From: Pandoraea cepalis
GTDB taxonomy: Bacteria > Pseudomonadota > Gammaproteobacteria > Burkholderiales > Burkholderiaceae
DNA: 64,000 bases
NCBI RefSeq assembly: GCF_902459665.1
Contig: NZ_CABPSL010000014.1
Coordinates: 87,553 to 151,552, forward strand
Reading direction: 5' to 3'
Shown: in pieces, positions 7,744 through 16,765 of the stretch
How positions within the stretch are numbered: position 1 is the stretch's first letter
Layout: the number at the start of each line of letters is the position of its first letter
The notes under the pieces: generated by a model
Told to the model about the DNA's origin: nothing
Seen by the model: the letters and a program-made list of their open reading frames with translations, nothing else
Databases searched by the model: none
Translations under genes and position numbers: made by a program

Positions 7744-8987
7744 AGACTCAATCGTTGTCCCAGTGGGGCTGGTTGCTCTTGCTGATGCTCGTCGTCTGTC
7801 TTCCGCGCGTCACGATCGATGCATACCTGCCGTCGCTGCCCGTGATGGCGGACGCGTTGCATGGCACCGACGCCCAGCTCCAGCTTACGCTGACCCTGTA
7901 CATGGTCGGCTATGCGCTTTCAATGCTGGTGTCGGGGCCATTGTCCGATCGGTACGGCCGGCGTCCGGTCCTCATCGGCGGCCTGTGCATCTACGTGGCC
8001 GCGAGTGTCGCCTGTGCGTTGGCGACGAGCATTCCGACAATCCTCTGCGCGCGCATCTTTCAGGCACTGGGCGGTTGCAGTGGCACGGTGATCGGGCGAG
8101 TCATCGTGCGCGAGCGCTTTCCGACGGCAATGCAGGCCACAATGCTCAGCCGCATCTCGGCTGGCATGGCGCTGTCACCGGTGATCGCGCCGCTGGCCGG
8201 CAGTGTCGTCGCCGAATGGCTTGGGTGGCGCGGCGTGTTCGCTGGGATTGCGGCCGGAGGGATCGTTGCGACGGCGATGGTGTTGCGTCATTTGCCCGAG
8301 ACGCGTGAGAGAGCGGCGCGGCCGGAGCCGGGCGCGGGCCTGCTGCGGACGTATGGAAGACTGCTCAGGGAGCGCCGCTTTCTGCGTTATTCGCTGGCGA
8401 TCAGTTTCGTCTATTGCACCTATTTTCCGTTCATCGCAGAGTCGTCGACGCTGTTCCAACGGCAAATGGGGGTGTCCGGACCGGTCTATGCGGGAATCTT
8501 CGGTGTGACCGTGCTTGGATATTTGATCGGATCGAGCATATTCAGGCGCTCCAGCGGCCGATGGAAAGCCGATCGCGTTATCGCGTGGGCGGCGTGCGTG
8601 AATCTGGCCGGGGCCGTCGCGTTATGGGGGGGCGGCGCGGTCGCCCCCGCATCCGCCGCGGCAATCGTTGTACCGATGTTCTTCGTGATGATTGCCGTCG
8701 GGATCGCAATTCCAGCCTGCCAGTTCGCAGTGATGCAGCCGTATACGAAGATCGCCGGCACGGCGTCCGGGCTCTTCTTCTTCATCCAGATGGCGGTCGC
8801 GGCCGCGTGCGGCGGCGTACTTGCGTGGACGTCGGACGGCACCGCCCGTCCGATGGTCGCGGTGACCGTTTGCTCGAGCGTCGCTTTTCTGAGCGTGATG
8901 GTTGGCCTGCGAGAGCGTAGCGCGGCCGCGGCCAGCGTCGAAGCTGGCCGACACGCGACGGGGAACCAACGCGCAGCGGAGCGATGA
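7740..8987 (+). CDS. Bcr/CflA-family multidrug efflux MFS transporter
   Basis: A 415-residue inner-membrane transporter with 12 predicted helices. The N-terminus (CLPRVTIDAYLPSLPVMADAL) and the loop 2-3 motif GPLSDRYGRRPVL are characteristic of the DHA1/Bcr-CflA drug:proton antiporters; a motif-C-like glycine and alanine pattern (GMALSPVIAPLAGSVVAEWLG) fits an exporter. Its ATG overlaps the stop of the YdhS-like flavoprotein (ATGA), so the two are co-translated under the likely control of the divergent MocR regulator. Substrate cannot be deduced from sequence. Confidence 0.88.
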   Translation: MKTQSLSQWGWLLLLMLVVCLPRVTIDAYLPSLPVMADALHGTDAQLQLTLTLYMVGYALSMLVSGPLSDRYGRRPVLIGGLCIYVAASVACALATSIPTILCARIFQALGGCSGTVIGRVIVRERFPTAMQATMLSRISAGMALSPVIAPLAGSVVAEWLGWRGVFAGIAAGGIVATAMVLRHLPETRERAARPEPGAGLLRTYGRLLRERRFLRYSLAISFVYCTYFPFIAESSTLFQRQMGVSGPVYAGIFGVTVLGYLIGSSIFRRSSGRWKADRVIAWAACVNLAGAVALWGGGAVAPASAAAIVVPMFFVMIAVGIAIPACQFAVMQPYTKIAGTASGLFFFIQMAVAAACGGVLAWTSDGTARPMVAVTVCSSVAFLSVMVGLRERSAAAASVEAGRHATGNQRAAER

Positions 8988-9304
8988 GGGCTTGCCATTG
9001 CGTGTCGGAAAGCCGGGCCGGTCGACTTAGCCGCCACATCAAGGGCGGGAGTTGCTTCGCGCGGGCAGGTGTTTTGGCGAAGCATCACGGGGGACGGATG
9101 ATGGTCGGCACGTGGCGGTCTGACTCGGGCGGGTGGGGCCGTCGGTGCGTCTCATCGGTGTCCCGCACTACCGCTTGCCGGCACGGCACTCGCTACCACT
9201 ACGTTTTCCAGCGGCGATCAACGTCGACCTAGTTGACCATGGACCTGCGCGATGCAACCCGCGCGGTAACCGCTAGAATTACGGTTTTAGCCCCGAATAC
9301 GTCC
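8988..9304. other. gene-free leader region of the helicase
   Basis: 317 bases between the exporter and the helicase. No convincing gene. It ends with a TAGAAT hexamer about 25 bases before the helicase start, the only recognisable signal. An open frame extends from 9233 into the helicase, but its first 24 codons overlap this promoter-like sequence and do not resemble the family. Confidence 0.5.
9274..9279 (+). promoter_or_regulatory. -10-like hexamer upstream of DEAD-box helicase
   Basis: TAGAAT in the context CGCTAGAATTACGG, a form common for sigma-70 -10 elements in Burkholderiaceae, 25 bases before the helicase ATG. A TTGACC exists at 9233 but is 35 bases away, too far to be its -35. Confidence 0.4.
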
Positions 9305-10642
9305 ATGTCTTTTGCCTCGCTTGGCCTGATCGATCCGTTGCTGCGTAACGTGCAGGATCTCAATTACCAGACGCCTACACCGGTGCAGGCCAAGGCGATT
9401 CCTGCCGTGCTCAGTGGCAAGGACGTCATGGCGGAGGCACAGACCGGCACTGGCAAAACGGCGGGCTTTGCGCTGCCGCTGTTGCAACGATTGGTGCAGA
9501 ACGGCCCGGCAGTGTCGAGCAACCGTGCGCGCGTTCTTGTTCTGGTGCCCACGCGTGAATTGGCTGAACAATTGCTGCAAAGCTTTATCGCGTACGGCAA
9601 AGGCCTCGATCTGCGATTTCTGGCTGCCTACGGTGGAGTGAGTCTCAACCCGCAGATGATGAAGTTGCGCAAAGGCGTGGATGTGCTCGTCGCCACGCCG
9701 GGTCGTTTGCTGGATCTCAATCGCCAGAATGCAGTGCAGTTTGATCAAGTGCAAACGCTCGTGCTGGATGAAGCCGACCGCATGCTGGATCTGGGCTTTG
9801 CGCGCGAACTCAATGCCGTCTTTGCTGCCTTGCCCGCTCAGCGCCAGACCCTGCTCTTCTCCGCCACGTTTACCGATGACATCCGCGCCATGGCGGCGAG
9901 CGTTCTGCGCGGTCCGATCAATATCAGCGTCAGCCCGCCCAACGCCACGGCCAGCAAGATCAAGCAGTGGGTGGTGACGGTGGATAAAAAGAACAAGCCG
10001 GACCTGTTCATGCACCTTGTGGCCGAGAACCACTGGGATCACGCGCTGGTGTTCGTCAAAACCCGCAATGGCGTCGATTACCTGGCGGCCATGCTGGATG
10101 AAGCGGGCTATGCGGTCGACACCATCCACGGAGACAAACCCCAACCCGCGCGCTTGCGTGCGCTGGAGCGCTTCAAGACGGGCGAAGTCCAGATGCTGGT
10201 CGCGACCGATGTGGCTGCGCGCGGACTGGATATCGACGATTTGCCGCTGGTGATCAATGTCGATCTGCCGATCGTTGCGCAAGACTACGTGCATCGTATC
10301 GGCCGTACCGGCCGCGCGGGCGCCAGCGGCGTGGCGGTGTCCCTCGTATGCGCCGATGAAGCGCCGCAACTGGCCGCGATTGAAGCACTGATCCGGCAAA
10401 CCCTGCGCCGTGAAGAAGCGCCGGGTTTTGAAGCCGAACACCGTGTGCCGCAAACCAGCGCGACGGGCCAGATCATCAAGAAACCTAAAAAGCCCAAGAA
10501 GCCCAAAGTGCCGTTGGCTGCGCCGGTTACGGTGCAGGCGCTCAGCAAAAAGCCGCGCACCAAACCCGCCGGCAAACCCGCTACGGGTTCGCGCAAACCC
10601 ACCGGAAAACTCGCGGGTGGTCGCGGCAAACGCCGGTCCTGA
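9305..10642 (+). CDS. rhlE: DEAD-box ATP-dependent RNA helicase, RhlE type
   Basis: A 445-residue RNA helicase. Motifs seen in order: Q motif region (FASLGL...YQTPTPVQ), Walker A AEAQTGTGKT, PTRELAEQL, VLDEADRML (the DEAD box), FSATF, then the second RecA domain with LVATDVAARGLDI and YVHRIGRTGRAG. The tail after about residue 390 is a lysine/proline-rich, disordered extension (KKPKKPKKPK and repeats of KPAGKPATG) likely to bind RNA, as in RhlE proteins. Start placed at 9305 because MSFASLGL is the family N-terminus and lies just after a -10-like element. It unwinds RNA in ribosome assembly, mRNA decay or cold adaptation. Confidence 0.88.
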   Translation: MSFASLGLIDPLLRNVQDLNYQTPTPVQAKAIPAVLSGKDVMAEAQTGTGKTAGFALPLLQRLVQNGPAVSSNRARVLVLVPTRELAEQLLQSFIAYGKGLDLRFLAAYGGVSLNPQMMKLRKGVDVLVATPGRLLDLNRQNAVQFDQVQTLVLDEADRMLDLGFARELNAVFAALPAQRQTLLFSATFTDDIRAMAASVLRGPINISVSPPNATASKIKQWVVTVDKKNKPDLFMHLVAENHWDHALVFVKTRNGVDYLAAMLDEAGYAVDTIHGDKPQPARLRALERFKTGEVQMLVATDVAARGLDIDDLPLVINVDLPIVAQDYVHRIGRTGRAGASGVAVSLVCADEAPQLAAIEALIRQTLRREEAPGFEAEHRVPQTSATGQIIKKPKKPKKPKVPLAAPVTVQALSKKPRTKPAGKPATGSRKPTGKLAGGRGKRRS

Positions 10643-10841
10643 TTTCTACCGTATCGGAGCACCGCCAACAGGGACACGACCGCTACCGTGAAAAGGCAGC
10701 GAGGGCGGGTATGGGTCCCTGCGGACGGATCAATATGCAGCCCGCACGCAAGACATCGAGCGGGGCGCGTTGTCCTGCATTCACGAACTGGCCCGACGCA
10801 AGCAACGACGTCCGTCGCTACCTCAGGCCGGTTCGCCATCG

Positions 10842-12221
10842 TCAGATCTTCGAAAGCGACGCTGGCGACTGCGTGGTGACGGCCTCACTCCCCAAGGCTC
10901 GCCCATGCTTTGCGCCCGCGAGCAGAATCCCCAACGCGGCCAGCACTGCCGGTATCGCGAGAATCATGAACAGTCCGGCATTGCTCCAACCCGCCGCGAG
11001 CAGCATGGCGCCACCGAGCGATCCCGCCACCGCCCCGATGCGGCCGATGCCGAGCGCCCACGCCACGCCGGTCGCGCGATTGGATGTCGGGTAATAGGCG
11101 GATGCAATCACGTTCGCGCAGACCTGCGAACCGCTCACGCAGAATCCTGTCACGAAGATGCCCAGCGCCAGCCATACCGCATCGCCGGCAATCGCCAGCG
11201 ACGCTAGCGCGAACGCACCCACGATATAGGCTGCGGCGACCACTTTGTAAGGATGGAACCGGTCGATCAGCACGCCCAGCACAATCGCACCCAGCACGCC
11301 GCCACCTTGCAACAGTCCGGCAAACATCGACGCCTGCTTGAGCGTCAGGCCGCTGCGCTCTGCCAGGATCGGCAGCCAATTGATGAGCAGGTACAGCAAC
11401 AGCAAACTCATGAAGAATGCGAGCCAGAGCAGCAGCGTGCCGCGCCGGTAGTCGCGATGGAACAGTTGCACCACGGGCGACGACGGGGGGCGATCGTCGG
11501 CAGCGGTGTACTGCTGACCGGCCACAACCCGATGCGGCGCGACGCGCGCCAGAATCGAGATGATCTGCGTCTGCGTGCCGCCTCGGATCGCCAAAAAGCG
11601 CACCGACTCCGGCAGCGTGAACCACAGCACCGGCACTAGCGCCAGCGGCAGCAGGCCGCCAACGGCGAGCAAGCCGCGCCAGCCGATCCCCGCCACGAGG
11701 TACGCCGTCACTACGCCGCCGAGCGCCGAGCCGAGCGAGAAGCCGCAGAACATCAGCGTGAGCAGAGTGCCGCGACGCCGCTCGGGACTGAACTCCGACG
11801 TCAGCGTGATCGCGTTGGGCATGGCACCGCCCAATCCTAGGCCGGTCAGGAAGCGAAGCGCGATCAGCCATTCGACGTTCGGCGCAAACGCCGCCCCTAC
11901 GCTTGCCGCACCGAACCCCGCGACAGACAAGATCAAGACACGGCGGCGTCCGATACGGTCCGCCATCGGCCCGCTACAGAACGCGCCCACCATCAGTCCC
12001 AGCAGTCCGGCGCTGAACAGGGGGCCGAGCGAGACCATCGACAACTGCCATTCGGCGCGAATGTGGGGGGCGATAAAGCCGATGATCGCGATGTCGAACC
12101 CGTCCAGCGCCACGATCAGGAAGCACAGCGCGCTGATCATGATCTGGAAGCGCGACACTGGGATCGCGTTGATGAAGTCCCGTACGTCCACTGACGTGTG
12201 CCGGGTGTCTTGCTTGTCCAT
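10842..12221 (-). CDS. MFS aromatic-acid:proton symporter (AAHS family)
   Basis: A 459-residue, 12-helix major facilitator. The first helix carries the AAHS signature DGFDIAIIGF, and the 2-3 loop has SGPMADRIGRRRVLI. This family (PcaK, BenK, MhpT) imports aromatic acids with protons. An AGGAGA ribosome site sits 7 bases before the ATG. It is the last gene of an operon encoding CoA ligase, hydroxylase, thioesterase, dioxygenase-like protein and maleate isomerase, so it most likely takes up the aromatic substrate of that pathway. The C-terminal tail is short and hydrophilic. The exact substrate is not deducible. Confidence 0.88.
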   Translation of the reverse strand: MDKQDTRHTSVDVRDFINAIPVSRFQIMISALCFLIVALDGFDIAIIGFIAPHIRAEWQLSMVSLGPLFSAGLLGLMVGAFCSGPMADRIGRRRVLILSVAGFGAASVGAAFAPNVEWLIALRFLTGLGLGGAMPNAITLTSEFSPERRRGTLLTLMFCGFSLGSALGGVVTAYLVAGIGWRGLLAVGGLLPLALVPVLWFTLPESVRFLAIRGGTQTQIISILARVAPHRVVAGQQYTAADDRPPSSPVVQLFHRDYRRGTLLLWLAFFMSLLLLYLLINWLPILAERSGLTLKQASMFAGLLQGGGVLGAIVLGVLIDRFHPYKVVAAAYIVGAFALASLAIAGDAVWLALGIFVTGFCVSGSQVCANVIASAYYPTSNRATGVAWALGIGRIGAVAGSLGGAMLLAAGWSNAGLFMILAIPAVLAALGILLAGAKHGRALGSEAVTTQSPASLSKI

Positions 12222-12293
12222 GAAAGTGTCTCCTGTCTCGATGCGGCGATACGATGTCGCCCTTTATGTGGATGTGCTGAATGAGGCTGGCAG

Positions 12294-13445
12294 CTATGCG
12301 GCGCGCCCGTGCACCGGGACGGCGGCATTGGTCTCTACTTGTGCGATGAACGCAGGATCTCGCCGACGAAGGTCTTCGTGACTGACGCGTCCCGTGCGCA
12401 GCATGTAGTCGTATGCAAAGCTCACGGGATCGAGGTGCATGCGCTGGCCAACGGACTCGTACCAGTCGAGGCTCCGTCTGGCGGCGTCCTGAAAGCGATC
12501 AGAGGCACCGCGACGGCTTTGCTCGAACGATGCGAACGCCGCTTGCACGTCATCCCGATGCGCCGACAGCGCTTCGAACAAGGCGATGGCATCCTGCATG
12601 GCCATGCGCGTGCCCGAGCCAAGCGAGAAGTGCACACTGCGCAGGGCATCGCCAAGCAGAACCACGTTGCCGTGCGACCAGCGCGCATTGCTGACCACCC
12701 GTGCCTGAAACCAGTTCGACCGGTTGGTCAGCAACGAATGACCTTGCAGGTCGTCGGCAAAGATCTGCTCGCAGAACGCGCGGCTCTCGTCCTCGGCGGC
12801 GGTGTCGAGGCCGCAGCGCTGCCATGTCTCGGGATCGACCTCCACGAGGAACGTTGAGCGATCGGGACTGTATTGATATGCGTGCGCCATGAACACGCCG
12901 TGCGGCGTCTGACGGAAGATCAACGACACTGGGTGGAAAAGCTGCGACGTGCCGTACCACGCGAACTTGTTGCGTCGTTCGTCGAAGCTCGGCATGAAGT
13001 GTTCGGCCAGATGGGTGCGCACGTCACTGTTCACGCCGTCGGCGGCGATGATCACGTCGGCGTCGGGTAGTTGGACCGGATCGGTGACGTGGCTTTGATA
13101 GCGAACATCGACACCTGCTTGCGCGCAGGCTTGCTGTAGTACGCGCAGCATATCGATGCGGGACGTGCGCGAAAAGTGATTGTTGCTCAGGCGCACCGGC
13201 ACGCTTTGATGCACGATCTCCATGTAATCGCAGCGGGTATGGTGCGCGGTGAACTTGCGGAAGAATGCCTCGTCCGCCTCTTTCAGGAACGCAAGTGCAA
13301 TGTCCGAGAAGACAACCCCCCAGCCATAAGTGGCATTGGCGGCGTTGCGCTCGTGCACGACGATCTCGTCGTGCGGATGACGCTGTTTCATCAACAGCGA
13401 GAAGTACAGGCCGGCAGGCCCGCCACCGATGACGGCGATTCTCAT
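12294..13445 (-). CDS. FAD-dependent aromatic monooxygenase, aryl-CoA hydroxylase type
   Basis: A 383-residue class A flavoprotein hydroxylase. Seen: N-terminal FAD motif VIGGGPAGLYFSLLM, the DG motif VIIAADGVNSDVR (residues about 145-157), and the second FAD motif VVLLGDALRSVHFSLGSGTRMAMQDA near residue 275. The motif block YGWGVVFSD near residue 41 and DYMEIVHQ closely resemble salicylyl-CoA 5-hydroxylase and the N-terminal half of 2-aminobenzoyl-CoA monooxygenase/reductase rather than free-acid hydroxylases. It lies in one operon with an aryl-acid ligase and an acyl-CoA thioesterase, supporting a CoA-thioester substrate. AAGGAG lies 7 bases before the ATG. Naming the substrate as salicylate-, anthranilate- or pyridine-carboxylate-like would be a guess. 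Confidence 0.8.
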   Translation of the reverse strand: MRIAVIGGGPAGLYFSLLMKQRHPHDEIVVHERNAANATYGWGVVFSDIALAFLKEADEAFFRKFTAHHTRCDYMEIVHQSVPVRLSNNHFSRTSRIDMLRVLQQACAQAGVDVRYQSHVTDPVQLPDADVIIAADGVNSDVRTHLAEHFMPSFDERRNKFAWYGTSQLFHPVSLIFRQTPHGVFMAHAYQYSPDRSTFLVEVDPETWQRCGLDTAAEDESRAFCEQIFADDLQGHSLLTNRSNWFQARVVSNARWSHGNVVLLGDALRSVHFSLGSGTRMAMQDAIALFEALSAHRDDVQAAFASFEQSRRGASDRFQDAARRSLDWYESVGQRMHLDPVSFAYDYMLRTGRVSHEDLRRRDPAFIAQVETNAAVPVHGRAA

Positions 13446-13486
13446 GATGGGCTCCTTGATTTTTGGCTGGCGAAGATGGCGGGGCG

Positions 13487-14266
13487 TCAGGCTATACGTG
13501 TCAGCGGTCGTGCGCTCGGCACGGCCAGCAGGGCACCGGCGTTGGGCACCTCAGGGGCCAGACCGAGGTGATCGAGCATCTGGCGCACCGTACTCACGGC
13601 GGTCGACGTCACGGGAAGGCCGAGCCGGTCCTGCGCGATCTGGATCGCAGGCAGCGACGGCATCTGCACGCAGGCGGACAGCACCACGACGTCTGCATTG
13701 GCCGTATTGAGCCGCTTGACGTCGTTGAGCAACTGCATGGGGTCGCGGCGTCCGACCTCAAGGTTGTCGGGAATTTCGAACGACAGAGCGTCGAGCACCT
13801 CGATGCCCTCGTGCTCGATATACTCGACCACAGCTTGCGTGAGCGGCTTCATGTACGGCGCCATCAGCGCGATCTTGCGCGCGCCCAGCGTCTTCAACCC
13901 GGCGACGAGTGCACCGGCCGACGTCATGATGGCGGCTGTGCAGTGGTTCTCGCGGCTGACGCGGCGCAGGTCCTCCTCAACCTGGCGGTGGTAGCCCGGC
14001 CCCATCGCCATGATGGCCACGAGGCAAGCGGTACTCATGACATCCACACGCGCGTCGGCGAGTTCGGCGGCACAGCGCAGGCCCTCGGCGTTCATCGCCG
14101 CAAGTTCCTCCTTCACCACGCGATGCATGCGCATGCGGCTCGAATGGAAGGTGAAGCGCTCGGGCAGGACCTGTTCACGCGCGCGCAGCATGGCGGGAAT
14201 CTCGGTCTCCATCGTGGTGTTGGAACTGGGCACGATCTGACCAATGCGAAATGGGGTAGGCGTCAT
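13487..14266 (-). CDS. maleate cis-trans isomerase (Asp/Glu racemase superfamily)
   Basis: A 259-residue member of the maleate isomerase / arylmalonate decarboxylase branch. Seen: the N-terminal IVPSSNTTMETEIPAMLRA with the conserved Asn, the first catalytic cysteine in STACLVAIMAMG (about residue 80) and the second in LSACVQMPSL (about residue 199), the pair needed for cis-trans isomerisation. It would convert maleate to fumarate in the cytosol. The N-terminal third closely resembles what is known of NicE from nicotinate degradation. Its ATG overlaps the stop of the thioesterase gene (ATGA). Its presence says the operon's ring-cleavage route yields maleate, as gentisate-hydrolytic or 2,5-dihydroxypyridine routes do. 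Confidence 0.82.
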   Translation of the reverse strand: MTPTPFRIGQIVPSSNTTMETEIPAMLRAREQVLPERFTFHSSRMRMHRVVKEELAAMNAEGLRCAAELADARVDVMSTACLVAIMAMGPGYHRQVEEDLRRVSRENHCTAAIMTSAGALVAGLKTLGARKIALMAPYMKPLTQAVVEYIEHEGIEVLDALSFEIPDNLEVGRRDPMQLLNDVKRLNTANADVVVLSACVQMPSLPAIQIAQDRLGLPVTSTAVSTVRQMLDHLGLAPEVPNAGALLAVPSARPLTRIA

Positions 14267-14751
14267 AGGGTGATGTCTCCGGCGAGTGAGGGGGCTGCGG
14301 CGTGTTCGTTGCGGGCTCGGTATTGTTCGAGCGCCGCGCGCAGCACCGACGGCATCTCGATCGACTCGCGCGCGCCGCGCTGGATGCAGATCGGCGTGAG
14401 TCGTGCAATGAAGGCGATGTCGTTGTCGGCTTTGCGCGCCGTCATCAACAAGGTGAAGGTTCGGTTGCGGACTTCGGCGACTTCCACGGTGACGTCGAAC
14501 GCGTCGTCCGGCCAGAGCGAGCGGTGGAAGTCGAATGTCAGCGCGCGGGTGGGGGTGCCGAATCCGTGTCGGTTCTTGACGGCCTGTGGTGTGCCGCCAA
14601 AGAGCGATCCATAGAACAAATCGGCGATGGAGATGACATAGTCGGAAAAGGTGGCCGTGTAGACGACGCCGGCCGGGTCGCACTCGCCCCATCGCACCTG
14701 ACGGCGCACTACGAAGGGCTGCTCGCTCACCACGTATTCGGTGCTGATCAT
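14263..14751 (-). CDS. acyl-CoA thioesterase, 4-hydroxybenzoyl-CoA thioesterase-like hotdog fold
   Basis: A 162-residue single hotdog-domain protein. The catalytic block RWGECDPAGVVYTATFSDYV (residues about 19-38) contains the Asp used by Pseudomonas-type 4-hydroxybenzoyl-CoA thioesterases, and LTFDFHRSLWPDD follows as in that family. It would hydrolyse the aryl-CoA formed after ring hydroxylation, releasing the free hydroxylated acid. Both ends overlap its neighbours by ATGA: the ligase stop covers its start, and its stop covers the maleate isomerase start, so the three are translationally coupled. Confidence 0.82.
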   Translation of the reverse strand: MISTEYVVSEQPFVVRRQVRWGECDPAGVVYTATFSDYVISIADLFYGSLFGGTPQAVKNRHGFGTPTRALTFDFHRSLWPDDAFDVTVEVAEVRNRTFTLLMTARKADNDIAFIARLTPICIQRGARESIEMPSVLRAALEQYRARNEHAAAPSLAGDITL

Positions 14752-16457
14752 GCGCCCGCCTTTGCCGTCTGGGCGGTGATGGTGCGCGCGGTTTCGGTGG
14801 CAAGGCGTTCGGCGATGGCCGCCCGCAGCGATGCCTTGTCGACCTTGCCGACGCGGGTCACGGGAAACTCGTCGACCGTCTCGATACGCTCCGGGCACTT
14901 GAACTTCGCCAGCCCCTGGCCGATGAGAAACGCGGCGAGTTCGGTGACGGAAGGCGCGACATGTCCGGGGCGCAGGATGAGATAGACACAACCCCGCTCG
15001 CCGTAAATCGAATCGGGCATGGCGACCAGCTTGGCGTCGGCAACGGCCGGATGATGGCTGACAAACGCTTCGACCTCTTCGCAGCCGATCTTCTCGCCAC
15101 CGCGATTGATGTTGTCGCGCAGACGCCCTTCGAAGGCGAAGCAGCGCACGCCGTCGATGACCTTTTCCGTGACCATGTCGCCGGTGCGCACGAAACCGTC
15201 CGGCGTGAGCGTCTGAGCCGTTGCGTCGTGCGCCTTGTAGTAGCCGCGCAGGCTCGACGGCCCACGAAAGCAGAGTTCGCCTGCGGTACCTGCTTCGGCG
15301 GGCGTATCCGTGCCCGGAAACAGCACACGAATATCGTCGTCGTCGCACCCGGATAGCCCTTGCGTGTGGTGACGCAACGTCGCTGGCAGATGCGCGCCGG
15401 CCCCCATGAGCAGGCCTTCGGTCGTGCCGTAGAGGTTGAAGCACGGTACGCCGAGGTGGGCTTCAAGCGAGTCGGCGCGGCTCATCGTGCCGAAGAGTTG
15501 CAGCGACGAAAGATCGTGTCTGCCAACATCCTTGTACGCGATCATTTGCGGTGCGACTGGCCCGATGGAGAGGCCATGCGTGACGCGGTGCATCTCGATC
15601 AGTGTGAGCATGCGGGCGATGTCGACACGAGGCATCAGCACAGTCGTCATGCCGGTTGCCACGGTGGACGCAAGCACGTAGAGCTGGCCGGCATTGTGCA
15701 GCAATGGCAGCGACCAGATCATGCGGCTGTGTTCGGACATGCCGATATGGCGCATCCATGTCAGCGAGTGACCGATGTACTCCGCATGAAAGCGTGGGAT
15801 GATCTTCGGCACACCGGTCGTGCCGCCCGAGAGTTGGAAGCTCAGCACATCCTCGCTGCCGATGCGGAGGTTGCCCAGCACGTCGCGCGCGCGCTCGAGT
15901 GGCATCGCGTCGATAAGACGTTCGATGGCGTGATGGCCGGTGCCGGCACGATCATCCTGCTTCCCGCGCGCCACCAGCAGGTGCTCCAGCGACGCGTGCC
16001 GCGCCATCATTTGACGGGCAAACCCGACGAGATCGAACGCGGAGAAATCCGCTTGCACGAAGTAGCCGCGCGCCTCGGACTGTGAAACCAGTTGGCCGAT
16101 TTCCACTTCACGGTATTGCGGCACCGCACACACGGGAACGACGCCCGCCTTGTAGGCCCCCATCAGTGCGACGACGGTGTCGACGTTGGTGCCCATTTGG
16201 AAGACCGCTCGGTCGCCCGGGCGCAGGCCCAGTTCGATGAGCGCCGCGCCAAGCCGTTCGCTGCGCGAGTCGAGCTCGACGAAGGTCAGCGTGGCCTCAT
16301 CACTGAGGTAGGCCGAGCGTGCCGGGACACGCGCGGCGGTCGCCCGCAACGCGTCGCCGAGGGTGGTGTCGACCCAGGCGTTCGACGCGAAATAGCGCTG
16401 TGCCAGGTCCGGCGGACAGTACGTCACGCCGTCGATACGGTGATAAATACCGCTCAT
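14748..16457 (-). CDS. aryl-acid AMP/CoA ligase (ANL superfamily, DhbE/EntE-like)
   Basis: A 569-residue adenylate-forming enzyme. Core motifs: FQLSGGTTGVPKIIPR (P-loop, about residue 208), NLYGTTEG, the FVRTGDMV motif and the hinge region DNINRGGEKIGCEEVE, with the catalytic lysine in TRVGKVDKASLR near the C-terminus. The N-terminal YCPPDLAQRYF arrangement is that of 2,3-dihydroxybenzoate- and salicylate-AMP ligases. In siderophore systems these load a carrier protein, but here the neighbours are catabolic (thioesterase, hydroxylase, isomerase, transporter), so activation of an aromatic acid to its CoA ester is the better reading. The gene is preceded by an AGGAGACACT ribosome site. Confidence 0.82.
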   Translation of the reverse strand: MSGIYHRIDGVTYCPPDLAQRYFASNAWVDTTLGDALRATAARVPARSAYLSDEATLTFVELDSRSERLGAALIELGLRPGDRAVFQMGTNVDTVVALMGAYKAGVVPVCAVPQYREVEIGQLVSQSEARGYFVQADFSAFDLVGFARQMMARHASLEHLLVARGKQDDRAGTGHHAIERLIDAMPLERARDVLGNLRIGSEDVLSFQLSGGTTGVPKIIPRFHAEYIGHSLTWMRHIGMSEHSRMIWSLPLLHNAGQLYVLASTVATGMTTVLMPRVDIARMLTLIEMHRVTHGLSIGPVAPQMIAYKDVGRHDLSSLQLFGTMSRADSLEAHLGVPCFNLYGTTEGLLMGAGAHLPATLRHHTQGLSGCDDDDIRVLFPGTDTPAEAGTAGELCFRGPSSLRGYYKAHDATAQTLTPDGFVRTGDMVTEKVIDGVRCFAFEGRLRDNINRGGEKIGCEEVEAFVSHHPAVADAKLVAMPDSIYGERGCVYLILRPGHVAPSVTELAAFLIGQGLAKFKCPERIETVDEFPVTRVGKVDKASLRAAIAERLATETARTITAQTAKAGA

Positions 16458-16486
16458 AGTGTCTCCTGCACGTTCCGGTGGCGACG

Positions 16487-16765
16487 TTATGCGCGCGGGG
16501 CGATCCGCACGATGTCGCGTTCATAGCTTTCGATTCGGCCGTCGAGGCCGCCCGTGAACAATCCGTACCAGACGGCGGGCTTCAGGCCCAGTGCGCGACG
16601 CTCGAAAGCAATCGGCACATCGCTGGAAATCACGGTGTAGTCGCCGCGGGCTTCGACCCGGCACGACGGCAACTGCCGTGCGGCTTCGGTCAGCGGCGCA
16701 AATTCGGGCACATTAAGGACGAAGATTTGCAGCGGTTGGCGGGGCTGTGGCGTTTGAGTCCTCAT
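16487..16765 (-). CDS. conserved-looking 92-residue protein of unknown function
   Basis: Not recognised. A 92-residue, cytosolic, mixed alpha/beta protein (QIFVLNVPEFAPLTEAARQL at the start; YTVISSDVPIAFERR and WYGLFTGGLDGRIE later). The ATG at 16765 overlaps the stop of the VOC gene (ATGA), and the ligase gene starts about 30 bases after its stop, so it is a genuine member of the operon. The small size, lack of signal peptide and catabolic context suggest an accessory or substrate-binding protein, or a subunit. An upstream in-frame extension to 16819 overlaps the VOC gene and is rejected. Confidence 0.65.
   Translation of the reverse strand: MRTQTPQPRQPLQIFVLNVPEFAPLTEAARQLPSCRVEARGDYTVISSDVPIAFERRALGLKPAVWYGLFTGGLDGRIESYERDIVRIAPRA

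Noticed and set aside
9233..9238. TTGACC as -35 for the helicase promoter
   Set aside because: 35 bases from the TAGAAT element, far outside the 16-18 base spacing.
9233..9304. Upstream extension of the helicase
   Set aside because: Covers a -10-like hexamer; the family N-terminus MSFASLGL starts at 9305.
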